Source: Mucilaginibacter sp.
Lineage (GTDB): Bacteria; Bacteroidota; Bacteroidia; Sphingobacteriales; Sphingobacteriaceae
Length of the DNA stretch: 41,083 nt
Assembly (NCBI GenBank): GCA_016763755.1
Contig: JAESTD010000022.1
Location: forward strand, 1 to 41,083
Reading direction: 5' to 3'
A program made the translations under genes and the position numbers. Below are positions 16,403 through 25,442 of this stretch, piece by piece. The stretch's first letter is position 1, and each line of letters opens with the position of its first letter. Below the pieces are notes generated by a model. It was not told the DNA's origin, made no database searches, and was given only the letters and a program-made list of their open reading frames with translations.

Positions 16403-18679
16403 TCAAAACTCATCATAGGCTATTTGATTGGCCTTAACACCAATTTCAAGTAGCATTTTGTTACAGGCTTTTATCATCATTGGAGGGCCGCACAAGTAAA
16501 ATTCGATGTTTGAGAGATCGTTATGAAACTTAAGGTAGTTATCATAAACTACATTATGGATAAATCCTTGGTAACTATCCCACTTATCTCCTTCCAACGG
16601 GTCTGAAAGTGCAACCTGGAAATAGAAATTAGAATGTGCCGACTCTAATTGCCTGAAGTAGTCCTTGTAAAAGATCTCCTGCCGGGAGCGTGCACCATAC
16701 CAGTAACTTATTCTGCGTTTAGTATAAGTGTTCTCTAACAGATGAGCAAGATGCGAGCGGATGGGGGCCATGCCTGCTCCACCACCAATGTAAACCATTT
16801 CCTTTTCAGTAGGCTTAATATAAAAGTCGCCGTAAGGGCCGAAGGCTGTCACCACATCGCCCGGTTTTAAATTAAAAATATAGCTTGATCCCACTCCGGG
16901 CTGGCAATCCTGCCCCGGCGGCGGCATTGCAATACGCACGTTAAAAGTCAGTTGCTTATCTGTTTTGCAATTGGCTGCAATAGAGTAATTGTTTCTGCGT
17001 CCCGTTTCGCTGTTTTCAGAACGCAGATCAAATAACTTTTGAGCCGCCCAAACTTCACGGTATGGTTCCGGAATATCAAAACCGGCGAATCTGATGTCTT
17101 CGTATTTAGGGATTTGAATTTGAAAATAATCTCCCGGGGTAAATATTATTCTCTCATTTTCATCAAGCGGTTCAATGGTTAGCTCTTTAATAAAGGTTGC
17201 TACATTGTTATTTGATACCACAAGAAATTTTGTGCCTTTTTCTTTAGCCCCATCATCTATATTGGTAGTTTTTACGTTGATCCATAGCTCACCCGCACGT
17301 TCGGCGACCGGGTAGGTGGCAAGGGCACGGCAAACAGGAGCCCGTGCCGGCGAACCGTCTTGCAGATTGAACCGCCCGTTGTGCTTAGGGCATTCTATAA
17401 TTTTGCCTTTTACCAAGCCTTCGCTAAGATGGGTATTACCGTGGGTGCAAAAGCCATCGGTTGCATAAAGCCTTCCTTCATTATCCCGGTAAATGGCAAA
17501 AGTTTTTGTAAAATGATTAAAACGGATAACATCTTCATTGTCTAACAGATCTGACGGGCCTATTTTTAACCAGCCCTCTCCGTCCGGTTTTAAGGTAGAT
17601 TCTATAATATTTCCCCTATTACTCTCTTTCTTATCCGGTAATTGTCGTTTTATGTGATAACCGGGCTCTTTTTGTTGTTTCAACAATGTAGGGATGATCT
17701 CTTTCCAGGCTGATAGCAGGGATGGGTATACCGGCGGACAATCATCTTTTACCAACTGATGCAAATAAGGAAGCGCATGGTAAGGCACCAGCGGGAACAT
17801 ATGATGCTCTACGTGATAATTCATATTCCAATAGATGAACCGGCTGATAGGGTTCATGTATACCGTGCGGCAATTTAAGCGGTGATCGAGTACATTTTCG
17901 GCAAGGCCCGCATGTTGTGTGGTATTATGGATGATCATTAACCAGGTGCCAAAAAACTGGGGCAGTATAAACAAAAACACGGGCAGCCAGCTATGAAACC
18001 AAACGGCAGCAGCAATAACCATCAGATAAATTAACAAGCATATCCGGGCGTTTCTGTAAACCTTGTTAAACTCACTTTCGGGAACGTAGGTACGCTCCGT
18101 TGCTGATATTTTCCCAAATGCATGGCGCACCAAGTTCGGATAATAAGTCTTATATCCTTCTATATTAAAAATGGATAAAACAAGCGTCCACAGGTTAGGT
18201 GGGCGGGGGATTTGGATCTCCGGGTCGCGGCCAACAATTATGGTATCACTATGATGCCTTATGTGGCTCCAGCGCCATATAACCGACTCCCTCATCACCA
18301 TAAATGATGCAACCTCGTAAACGATATTGTTTAGCCAATCCGTTTTAAAGGCGGTCCCGTGCCCGCACTCATGCCAGCGCGAATCTGAGCTGGTAGCATA
18401 AAAGACAGCATAGATCAGGTAGGGGATAATAGCCTGGTAAGTGCCCCAAAGTAAAGCCGTTGCAGTGCCGGTAATCAATAAAATGGCAAGCAGCAAAATG
18501 GTATCCCGTATCGCAGGGCCGTCGCGCCTGGCAAGCAGCTTCCTCAGGTTTTTGTGCGATACCGGGCTTTGGTACCAATCCGCTTCAGCAAGCCCTAAAT
18601 CAACGGCACGCTTTGCATTGGCCCCGATGAGAGAGTAGTCTAATTTCTCAACAACATGTTCCGTTGTATAAATGGCCAT
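16403..18679 (-). CDS. membrane fatty-acid desaturase/hydroxylase - Rieske - NqrF-type reductase fusion
   Basis: 758 residues carrying a complete electron-transfer chain in one chain. Residues 1-340: membrane desaturase/hydroxylase with His boxes HECGH (103-107), WSHIRHH (137-143), HNTTQH (251-256) and HVEHH (289-293), which bind a di-iron centre. Residues 365-470: Rieske [2Fe-2S] ferredoxin with C411-x-H413 and C430-x2-H433. Residues 485-758: FAD/NAD reductase closely resembling the C-terminal half of NqrF (FAD motif RRNNYSIA, SSYIFNLKPGD, NAD site GGGAGMAPIRSH 632-643, SYWYGARS, LCGPPMM 729-735). The NqrF plant-type ferredoxin domain is missing and the Rieske takes its place. Predicted reaction: NADH- and O2-dependent desaturation or hydroxylation of a lipid or hydrophobic substrate at the inner membrane. 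The substrate is unknown. It leads the minus-strand arm of the PUL, divergent from susC. Confidence 0.9.
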   Translation of the reverse strand: MAIYTTEHVVEKLDYSLIGANAKRAVDLGLAEADWYQSPVSHKNLRKLLARRDGPAIRDTILLLAILLITGTATALLWGTYQAIIPYLIYAVFYATSSDSRWHECGHGTAFKTDWLNNIVYEVASFMVMRESVIWRWSHIRHHSDTIIVGRDPEIQIPRPPNLWTLVLSIFNIEGYKTYYPNLVRHAFGKISATERTYVPESEFNKVYRNARICLLIYLMVIAAAVWFHSWLPVFLFILPQFFGTWLMIIHNTTQHAGLAENVLDHRLNCRTVYMNPISRFIYWNMNYHVEHHMFPLVPYHALPYLHQLVKDDCPPVYPSLLSAWKEIIPTLLKQQKEPGYHIKRQLPDKKESNRGNIIESTLKPDGEGWLKIGPSDLLDNEDVIRFNHFTKTFAIYRDNEGRLYATDGFCTHGNTHLSEGLVKGKIIECPKHNGRFNLQDGSPARAPVCRALATYPVAERAGELWINVKTTNIDDGAKEKGTKFLVVSNNNVATFIKELTIEPLDENERIIFTPGDYFQIQIPKYEDIRFAGFDIPEPYREVWAAQKLFDLRSENSETGRRNNYSIAANCKTDKQLTFNVRIAMPPPGQDCQPGVGSSYIFNLKPGDVVTAFGPYGDFYIKPTEKEMVYIGGGAGMAPIRSHLAHLLENTYTKRRISYWYGARSRQEIFYKDYFRQLESAHSNFYFQVALSDPLEGDKWDSYQGFIHNVVYDNYLKFHNDLSNIEFYLCGPPMMIKACNKMLLEIGVKANQIAYDEF

Positions 18680-18934
18680 AACCTTTAATTGAATTTCTTA
18701 AGTAAACCCTGCAATCAAAGGACTGACCGGCAGTAGGCTTAAACTGGTTTTTACAAAGCACTAAAGAACAAAGTTTACCTCCTGTAGAATTGCAGAAATT
18801 GAGAAAAGATTACAACAATTTGATACGAGGGGAGACGCCAGAAGAGTACATATTGTAATTTTTAACTCTATAATATACTGATTTAAAATTATTTAGATAT
18901 GTATTTGTGTGTTGGTTTTTTTAGATTTTTTGAA

Positions 18935-18993
18935 TTTTGTCAAAAAGTTAACATCATATGTCAAATTATGCAATGTAAAATTTTTGTCACAAA
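18935..18993. promoter_or_regulatory. three TGTCA-type direct repeats upstream of susC
   Basis: TTTTGTCAAAAA (18935-18946), ATATGTCAAATT (18956-18967) and TTTTGTCACAAA (18982-18993) share a TTGTCA/ATGTCA core. The first two are spaced 21 bases apart, about two helical turns, and the third ends just before the -7-like box at 18995. They could be operators for the AraC-type regulator encoded at 24396-25277; this link is inference, and the region is AT-rich enough for chance similarity. Confidence 0.35.
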
Positions 18994-19162
18994 ATACTTT
19001 CGTACTGTTGTTTCGGGGTAGTTAGTTCTTGCAATGTGCCGCACCCGAAACGACATTAAACCAATTATTAAACCAATTTAATCGATCAGCAAAGATCACT
19101 GTTTGTCAAGCGCTTGATGCATCAGGAATTTCTGCCGGTCTGATTTATTAAACCTCTGATCA

Positions 19163-19249
19163 ATGAGAAAAAAATTATTCCAAAACACTAAGTGGTGGGA
19201 AAGCCTTAGAAAGCCAATGTTTATAACGGTGGTATATCCCGGTTTTTAA
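19163..19249 (+). CDS. possible 28-codon leader peptide upstream of susC
   Basis: ATG at 19163 opens MRKKLFQNTKWWESLRKPMF plus eight residues to a TAA, 145 bases before the susC ATG. The basic-then-hydrophobic start resembles the first residues of TonB-dependent receptors, so it may be a remnant of an older susC 5' end, a translated leader, or chance. No Shine-Dalgarno stands out. Confidence 0.25.
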   Translation: MRKKLFQNTKWWESLRKPMFITVVYPGF

Positions 19250-19394
19250 ACGCCCGCCAATTTATTCTGAAATCCCAATGATCTAATGTCACAGGTTTCA
19301 GATTAAACAATAACTCAATTTCCTATTAGAAAGCAATTTAGGTTCTTGCTTACAAGAGCACAAGGGAACTTTTTTGCATAAAATTCACCCACAT

Positions 19395-22300
19395 ATGAAA
19401 AGAAAAATACTTCAAAGTGCTCAGATCTTCGTGTGCGTATGTGTGTTTGCCTTACTTTTTAATGTAAAGGCCCATGCGCAACAAACCATGAATGTATCTG
19501 GTGTGGTTACTGAACAATCAACCGGTAAGCCATTGCCGGGAGTAACCGTAAAAGTAAAGGGCGGTACTAACGGGGTTGTAACAGATGTAAACGGCATCTA
19601 CAAAATTACAATAAACCGCAACGCTGTATTACAATACTCATTTATTGGTTTTGAGGCAGTCGAAAAGACCATAACTTCAGAAAAAGCCGATGTGCAGTTA
19701 ACGGGCAAACAAGGCTCGTTAGATGAGGTAGTTGTAGTAGGTTATGGTACGCGTAAGAAGGCTACTTTAACCGGCTCGGTGGTGACCGTAAAGGGCGGTG
19801 AGATAGCAAAATCGCCCGCCGGGAACGTTTCAAACTCGTTAGCCGGCCGCCTGCCTGGTTTGGTAGCTGTTACCCGCACCGGCGAACCCGGTAATGATGG
19901 TTCCACGCTTCGCATCCGCGGTGCTAACACCTTGGGCGATAACTCTCCTCTGGTGGTAATTGATGGTATAGCCAACAGGAACCTTGAGCGTTTGGATCCT
20001 TCAACTATTGAATCTGTAACTGTTTTAAAGGATGCATCTGCCGCTATTTATGGCGCGCAGGCTGCTAATGGCGTTATTTTAGTAACCACCAAACGAGGTA
20101 CAACCGGCAAACCAACTATCCAGCTTAACTTAAACCAGGGATGGAACACCCCAACGGTGTTGCCTAAAATGGTTGATGCGGCACTTTATGCACAGATCCA
20201 GAATGAAATTTCTGAGGCCTACCATCCAGGCAGCCCGCTTCCTTATACCGCAGAAGACATACAGAAATATCGCGACGGATCTGACCCATGGGGCCACCCA
20301 AATACTGATTGGTTTAAAGAGACCATTAAAAGCAATTCGCCGCAGCGCTACGGTAACCTTACCCTTTCGGGTGGGTCAGAAGCGGTAAAATATTTTACTT
20401 CTTTGGGTTCTAATTTTACCGACGGGATGTACCGTAATAGCAATATCAATTACTCTCAAACAAATTTCCAGAGTAATATTGATGCCAGGATCTCAAAAGA
20501 TATCAAGCTGAGCTTTGATGTCGTTGGCCGCCAGGAAAACAGGAACTACTCTGGTGGTGGTGCCAATGGCGGAAGTACCGATGCTGCCCAAAATATATTT
20601 TGGGCATTAAACAGGGCTTTCCCAAATACACCTGCCTACTGGCCAAACGGCTTGCCTGGCCCGGCTATAGAGTATGGCGCTAATCCGGTAGTTTTAGTTA
20701 GCGATAAAACCGGTTACACAAGGCAACGCGATTATGTTTTTCAAAGCAACGCTAAACTTGTTGTTAATATTCCGTGGGTAAGAGGCTTGTCTATTACCGG
20801 AAATGCTGCGGTAGATAAAACCTTCACCACCTACAAACAATTCCGTAAGCCATGGGATCTTTACACATGGGATAAAGTGAGCTATGATGCCAACAACCAA
20901 CCGGTATTATTAGCAAGTAAAAGTGGCAATACAGATCCGCGCTTATACCAGTCCTTCAATCTTTTAGGAAACATCACCCTAAACGGCCTTATCAACTATG
21001 ATCGCACATTTGGTAAGCATGATCTTAAAGTGCTTGCTGCAACAGAGCGCATCAGTGGCGATAATATGAATTTCTGGGCTTTCAGGAGAAATTACACCAG
21101 CGATATACTGGACGAACTTGATCTGGGTAGTAACGCTCTTAAAGATAACGGCGGGAATTCAGGGGTAATTCGTCGTTTAGATTATTTTGGCCGTGTAAGT
21201 TATGCGTACGATTCAAAATACCTGGCCGAGTTTGTTTGGCGGTACGACGGATCTTACATATTTGATCCTAACGGCAAACAATTCGATTTCTTCCCCGGCG
21301 TTTCGCTTGGTTACAGGATCTCGAACGAGAAATTCTGGAAGGATAATATCACTTTAGTTAAGACCTGAAAATAAGAGGCTCATGGGGTAAAACAGGTAAT
21401 GACCGTATAGGGCCTTATCAATACATGACCACTTATGGTTATAACGGAACTTATTTATTCAATCAAAGTGTGATACAGCAAACCCTTACAGCATTGCGTA
21501 TCCCTAATGCGGGCGTAACCTGGGAGGTAGCAAACCAATCAAACATCGGTTTTGATGCCCAATTGTTAGATAGCAAACTATCTATCACTGCAGATTATTT
21601 CTACAATTTGCGTTCAAATATCTTAGCTTATCGCAATGCTTCGGTACCGGGTTCAGCAGGGCTTACGCTGCCACAAGAGAACATCGGTAAAGTGGTTAAC
21701 AAAGGCTTTGAGTTTCAGGTAGGTTATCAAAACCGGGCCGGCGATTTTAACTATGCTGTTTCTGTTAATGGTGCCTTCTCAAAAAACCATATCCAGTTCT
21801 GGGATGAAACACCGGGCGTTCCTGATTACCAAAAATCTACAGGTAACCAGATGAATGCCAATTTATACTACAAATCTATTGGTGTATTTAAAGACCAGGC
21901 AGCAGTAGATGCTTATCCGCATTGGTCGGGCGCGAGACCGGGTGACATCATCTTTGAAGATGTTAACAAGGACGGTCAGATCAACGGTCTTGATATGGTA
22001 AGAAGCAAAAAAACTTCTATCCCAACCTTTACCGGTGGTTTTACCTTCAACTTACAGTATAAGAGTTTTGACCTGAGCGTGCTGTTCCAAGGTGCTGCCG
22101 GTGCCGAACGTGCTTACACAACGTTCTCTGGCGGGCCGGGTGTAGGTAACTTTATGTATAACATGGTGAAGGATCGTTGGACGCCTGAAAATCCAAGCTC
22201 TACCAACCCTCGTGTTTGGGAGCGTGGAGGCGCTTATTGGATGACCGATGGTATGCCTAACAATACGTATTTCGTAAGGAGTAGCGATTACATCAGGCTT

Positions 22301-22522
22301 AAAAACTTTGAGCTGGGTTACTCGTTGCCGTCAACCTTAACTAATCGTATAGGCATACAATCGCTGCGGGTATTTGCAAGCGGCCTCAACCTGCTAACCT
22401 TTACCAAAGTGAAGGATTTCGACCCGGAATCACCCGATACCGCACCAGGTTCAATATGGGTGAACAGCCAGGTTTATCCGCTTAACAAAACCATAAATGT
22501 TGGATTATCAGTAACCTTTTAA
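19395..22522 (+). pseudogene. susC: SusC/RagA TonB-linked outer membrane receptor, frameshifted
   Basis: About 1,042 codons in total, the usual length. Signal peptide MKRKILQSAQIFVCVCVFAL..AHAQ; carboxypeptidase-like domain (VSGVVTEQSTGKPLPGVTV); TonB-dependent plug with the SusC hallmark DEVVVVGYGTRKK, RIRGANTLGDNSPLVVIDGI and ESVTVLKDASAAIYGAQAANGVILVTTKRG; then the beta-barrel, ending in VGLSVTF. The frame breaks at 21363-21368: ITLVK is followed by a TGA, while the next frame continues at once with LKIRGSWGKTGNDR. Inserting one A (AAG-AAC-CTG) restores the gene, so one base has been lost, in the genome or in the sequencing. Everything else is intact and the following susD is normal. The ATG at 19395 is preferred over an upstream TTG. 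It would import a rhamnose-containing oligosaccharide with SusD. Confidence 0.9.
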
Positions 22523-22533
22523 ACTAAGGAAAA

Positions 22534-24315
22534 ATGAATATCAAAAAAATACACCTGATAAGCGCCTCGGTTGTCCTTGCGATGACAACGCTTAACTCTT
22601 GCAAGAAAGACTTTCTTGATACAAAGCCCACCACGCAATTTGCCGAATCTGATGTGTGGTCTGATCCTAATCTTATCCAGCTAAACCTTAACAGTATATA
22701 CAATCAGAATCCATGGAATTTTTACATGACATCCATATCGGTAGATGAGGCGCGTTGTTACGATGGCGGGGCCGACTTCAATATGAGCAATATGCTGCTC
22801 TCTCCTGATAATGCCGGATGGGGAGATTGGAACGGGAAATACAGGGCTATACGCGATTGTAACGTGTTCCTTGAGAATATAGATAAATTGCCCAACGATG
22901 CAACATTAACAGACGGGGTTACCCTGAAAAACAGGTTAAAGGGCGAAGCTATCTTTTTGCGTGCATGGTATTATCAAATGCTGGTAAGCTATTTTGGTGG
23001 CGTACCATTGGTAACTACCTCATACAAACTCACCGACGATTTTGCCGCTCCAAGAAATTCATACGAAGAATGTGTAAAATTCATCAGCGATCAGTGCGAT
23101 GAAGCTGCAGCGCTATTGCCACTTCAAAACTCCGGCGATGCCAAAGGGCGTGCGACAAAAGGGGCCGCACTGGCACTCAAATCAAGGGCATTGTTGTATG
23201 CAGCCAGCGAGTTGCATAACACCAACAAGTTTGCAGGATTTTCGAACCCCGAAGTGTTGGGATATGTAGGCGGAGACAAAATGCTGCGCTGGCAAGCTGC
23301 TAAAGATGCTGCCAAAGCCGTGATAGATCTCGGGGTATATAGTCTTTACCAGCCCAGCCCGGCAACTCCTGAACAGGCCACGCAGAACTATGAAGATCTG
23401 TTCACTTCAAAAGAGAGCACGGAAGATATATTCATCAGGTATTTCAACGTAGCTGCTAATCTTGGTGCCGATTTCTGGACTGTTTTTCCGAATGGTTTTG
23501 GCGGTATTGAGTATAATGGCGCTACCAGCGAAACGGTTGATGCCTATGAAATGGCAGATGGTACAGCTTTTTCGAGAAATAATCCCGCGCAAAATAAGGA
23601 ACCGTACAAAAATCGTGATCCTCGTTTATATGCTACTATCCTTTACGAAGGTGCAAAATTTCGTCCAAGGGCATCAAACCTTTTAGGGACTGATCCGGTT
23701 GGCGTGCTGCAGGTTGGTACCTGGGAAAAATGGGATGCTGGAGCCGGTAAGATCACCTATGTATATGGCTTGGATAGTCGTAACAGCGCTGTTTATGGGG
23801 GCGGTTATAACAACACGGGTACATCTATGCTCAAATTTATCAACCGTAAAACCGACATGTATGTAAACCACCAGGATGATCTTACCTGGCGTTTTATCGG
23901 GTACACCGAGGTTATCCTGAACTATGCCGAGGCTTGTATTGAGCTTGGACAGGATGCCGAGGCCCGCACCTACCTGAATATGATACGGAAAAGAGCAGGA
24001 ATGCCAAACTTTACCGAATCCGGTGCTGCATTAAAACTGAAATATCAGAATGAAAGGCGCGTTGAGATGCTGTTTGAAAATCAGCGTTTCTTTGACGTCC
24101 GCAGATGGATGATTGGGGCAGATGCTTATCACCCTATGCATGGTGTGGATGTTGTTTATAAATTAAATCCGGATAAAACTACGGCAACTATCCCTACCGT
24201 TACACCTGTGCAAATTACCACCGGAAGCTGGAACGATAAAGCTTACTTTATGCCAATTGCAAGATCGGAAATGAATAAAAATGCAAAATTGGTACAAAAC
24301 CCAGGTTACAACTAA
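22534..24315 (+). CDS. susD: SusD/RagB family glycan-binding lipoprotein
   Basis: 593 residues with a lipoprotein signal (MNIKKIHLISASVVLAMTTL, lipobox LNSC, lipidated C23), so anchored in the outer membrane and facing out. Typical SusD features: KKDFLDTKPTTQFAESDVW near the start, FLRAWYYQMLVSYFGGVPLVT, RATKGAALALKSRALLYAAS in the TPR-like helical core, and the C-terminal RRVEMLFENQRFFDVRRWMIG and YFMPIARSEMNKNAKLVQNPGY. It forms the lid of the SusC transporter and binds the glycan. It starts 11 bases after susC, with AAGGA just upstream of the ATG, so the two are co-transcribed. Confidence 0.96.
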   Translation: MNIKKIHLISASVVLAMTTLNSCKKDFLDTKPTTQFAESDVWSDPNLIQLNLNSIYNQNPWNFYMTSISVDEARCYDGGADFNMSNMLLSPDNAGWGDWNGKYRAIRDCNVFLENIDKLPNDATLTDGVTLKNRLKGEAIFLRAWYYQMLVSYFGGVPLVTTSYKLTDDFAAPRNSYEECVKFISDQCDEAAALLPLQNSGDAKGRATKGAALALKSRALLYAASELHNTNKFAGFSNPEVLGYVGGDKMLRWQAAKDAAKAVIDLGVYSLYQPSPATPEQATQNYEDLFTSKESTEDIFIRYFNVAANLGADFWTVFPNGFGGIEYNGATSETVDAYEMADGTAFSRNNPAQNKEPYKNRDPRLYATILYEGAKFRPRASNLLGTDPVGVLQVGTWEKWDAGAGKITYVYGLDSRNSAVYGGGYNNTGTSMLKFINRKTDMYVNHQDDLTWRFIGYTEVILNYAEACIELGQDAEARTYLNMIRKRAGMPNFTESGAALKLKYQNERRVEMLFENQRFFDVRRWMIGADAYHPMHGVDVVYKLNPDKTTATIPTVTPVQITTGSWNDKAYFMPIARSEMNKNAKLVQNPGYN

Positions 24316-24351
24316 TCCTTATCATCTATACTTTATCTGAATAGATAGCCA

Positions 24352-24380
24352 AAAGGCGCCGGTTAATTACCGGCGCCTTT
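24352..24380. terminator. bidirectional terminator between susD and araC-type gene
   Basis: AAAGGCGCCGGT (24352-24363) pairs with ACCGGCGCCTTT (24369-24380) around TAATT. The strong GC stem flanked by A on one side and T on the other serves both convergent genes. Confidence 0.88.
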
Positions 24381-24395
24381 GTTGTTAATGTACGC

Positions 24396-25277
24396 TTAAA
24401 GCTTTTTAAAGCTCTTTCTAAATTCGACAGGGGTGAGGGTGGTTTTTTCTTTAAACAGATTTGAAAAATATTGGGTGGATTCAAAGTTTAGTGAGAAAGC
24501 GATCTCCTTCACAGAGTTTGACGAGTTTACCAATTCTTCTTTAGCCTTTTCAAGTTTCAGTTGGATCTGGTATTGGATAGGTGCCATGCCGGTATAATCC
24601 TTAAAAAGTTTCCGAAACCTCGAATAGCTGATATCCAGTTGTTTGGCTATATCGTGGGGGCTGAGTTTACTTTCAAGATTTGACCGTATGATGCTTCTTG
24701 CTTTATTGATGATCGTTTCTACCTTATCATGGGCAAATTCTTGCTGCCTTGACGAGTTGTAGATCTGCCCTAAAAGATAAATGGCCGCACCCGAAACCAG
24801 TGGTTGGTAAGCAGGTTTTTCCTTATCTATTATCTCAATAACCTCGTTAAACAAACTAATCATATTTTGATTATAGCCCACTTTAACCACCGGTTGCAAT
24901 GGATCAAAAAACTCGTTATCAACCAAATTGCTCATAAACGAACCCTGATAGCCAATCCAATACTCTTTCCATCCGGTTTGCCTGTTGGGGCGGTATCTAT
25001 GCCGTACGTTTGGAAATATTGCGATAACCGAGCCGCTTTCTATCGGTATATCGCCTGTTGCCTGGGTATTGAAAACACCAGACCCTTCGGTAATGTAAAC
25101 CAGGGAGTATTCGTGAAGAACCCGGCCGTTTTCCCAACTAAAGGTGTGGTGTTTGGGGTGTTCGGCATCAGGATACTGGCCGCCGGGCGCATACTCCTGA
25201 TAGCCGGCATGCAAAACCTGTAGCCCCCAATTCTCGTCGCTTGGCGATATTGGAAGATATTTATAGTAATTCTTCAT
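24396..25277 (-). CDS. AraC-family transcriptional regulator of the PUL
   Basis: 293 residues: an N-terminal cupin-type sensing domain (about 20-150; VLHEYSLVYITEGSGVFNTQ, ESGSVIAIFPNVRHRYRP) and a C-terminal double helix-turn-helix (about 190-293; KLSPHDIAKQLDISYSRFRKLFKDYTGMAPIQYQIQLKLEKAKEEL, then KEIAFSLNFESTQYFSNLFKEKTTLTPVEFRK). Such regulators bind a free sugar and activate catabolic genes. Sugar specificity cannot be read from sequence, but the rhamnosidase neighbours make L-rhamnose or a rhamnoside a reasonable guess. It is convergent with susD and divergent from the GH78 gene at 25443 with 165 bases between, so the regulator may act on that region and on the susC promoter. Confidence 0.9.
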   Translation of the reverse strand: MKNYYKYLPISPSDENWGLQVLHAGYQEYAPGGQYPDAEHPKHHTFSWENGRVLHEYSLVYITEGSGVFNTQATGDIPIESGSVIAIFPNVRHRYRPNRQTGWKEYWIGYQGSFMSNLVDNEFFDPLQPVVKVGYNQNMISLFNEVIEIIDKEKPAYQPLVSGAAIYLLGQIYNSSRQQEFAHDKVETIINKARSIIRSNLESKLSPHDIAKQLDISYSRFRKLFKDYTGMAPIQYQIQLKLEKAKEELVNSSNSVKEIAFSLNFESTQYFSNLFKEKTTLTPVEFRKSFKKL

Positions 25278-25442
25278 CTTGTTGGTTATAACTGGTAACC
25301 TAAGATAAAGGAAATTTAATTTCTAAAAAGGAAATGGCAAAAAACGAACATTTGAGATCAAAAAGCTTACATTGCTAAACCGTTTAACCAATAGTTTTAT
25401 TGAATTATAAACCGCGTTTCTTTCGCTTACTTACCTCATCAA

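Larger units (their letters stand above)
18680..19394. other. divergent control region of the PUL
   Basis: 715 bases between the redox fusion (minus) and susC (plus). It holds three TGTCA-centred repeats (18935-18993), a -7-like box TACTTTCG at 18995-19002 that differs from TAnnTTTG at one position, a long leader of about 390 bases before susC, and a 28-codon frame at 19163-19249. No other coding frame is convincing. Confidence 0.5.

Noticed and set aside
18441-18638. Plus-strand frame opposite the desaturase N-terminus
   Set aside because: Shadow frame; the opposite strand has conserved catalytic motifs throughout.
21425-22522. C-terminal susC part as a separate gene starting MTTYGYNG
   Set aside because: It has no start signals, and the same frame reads upstream to 21365 in continuity with the barrel; it is the second half of one frameshifted gene.
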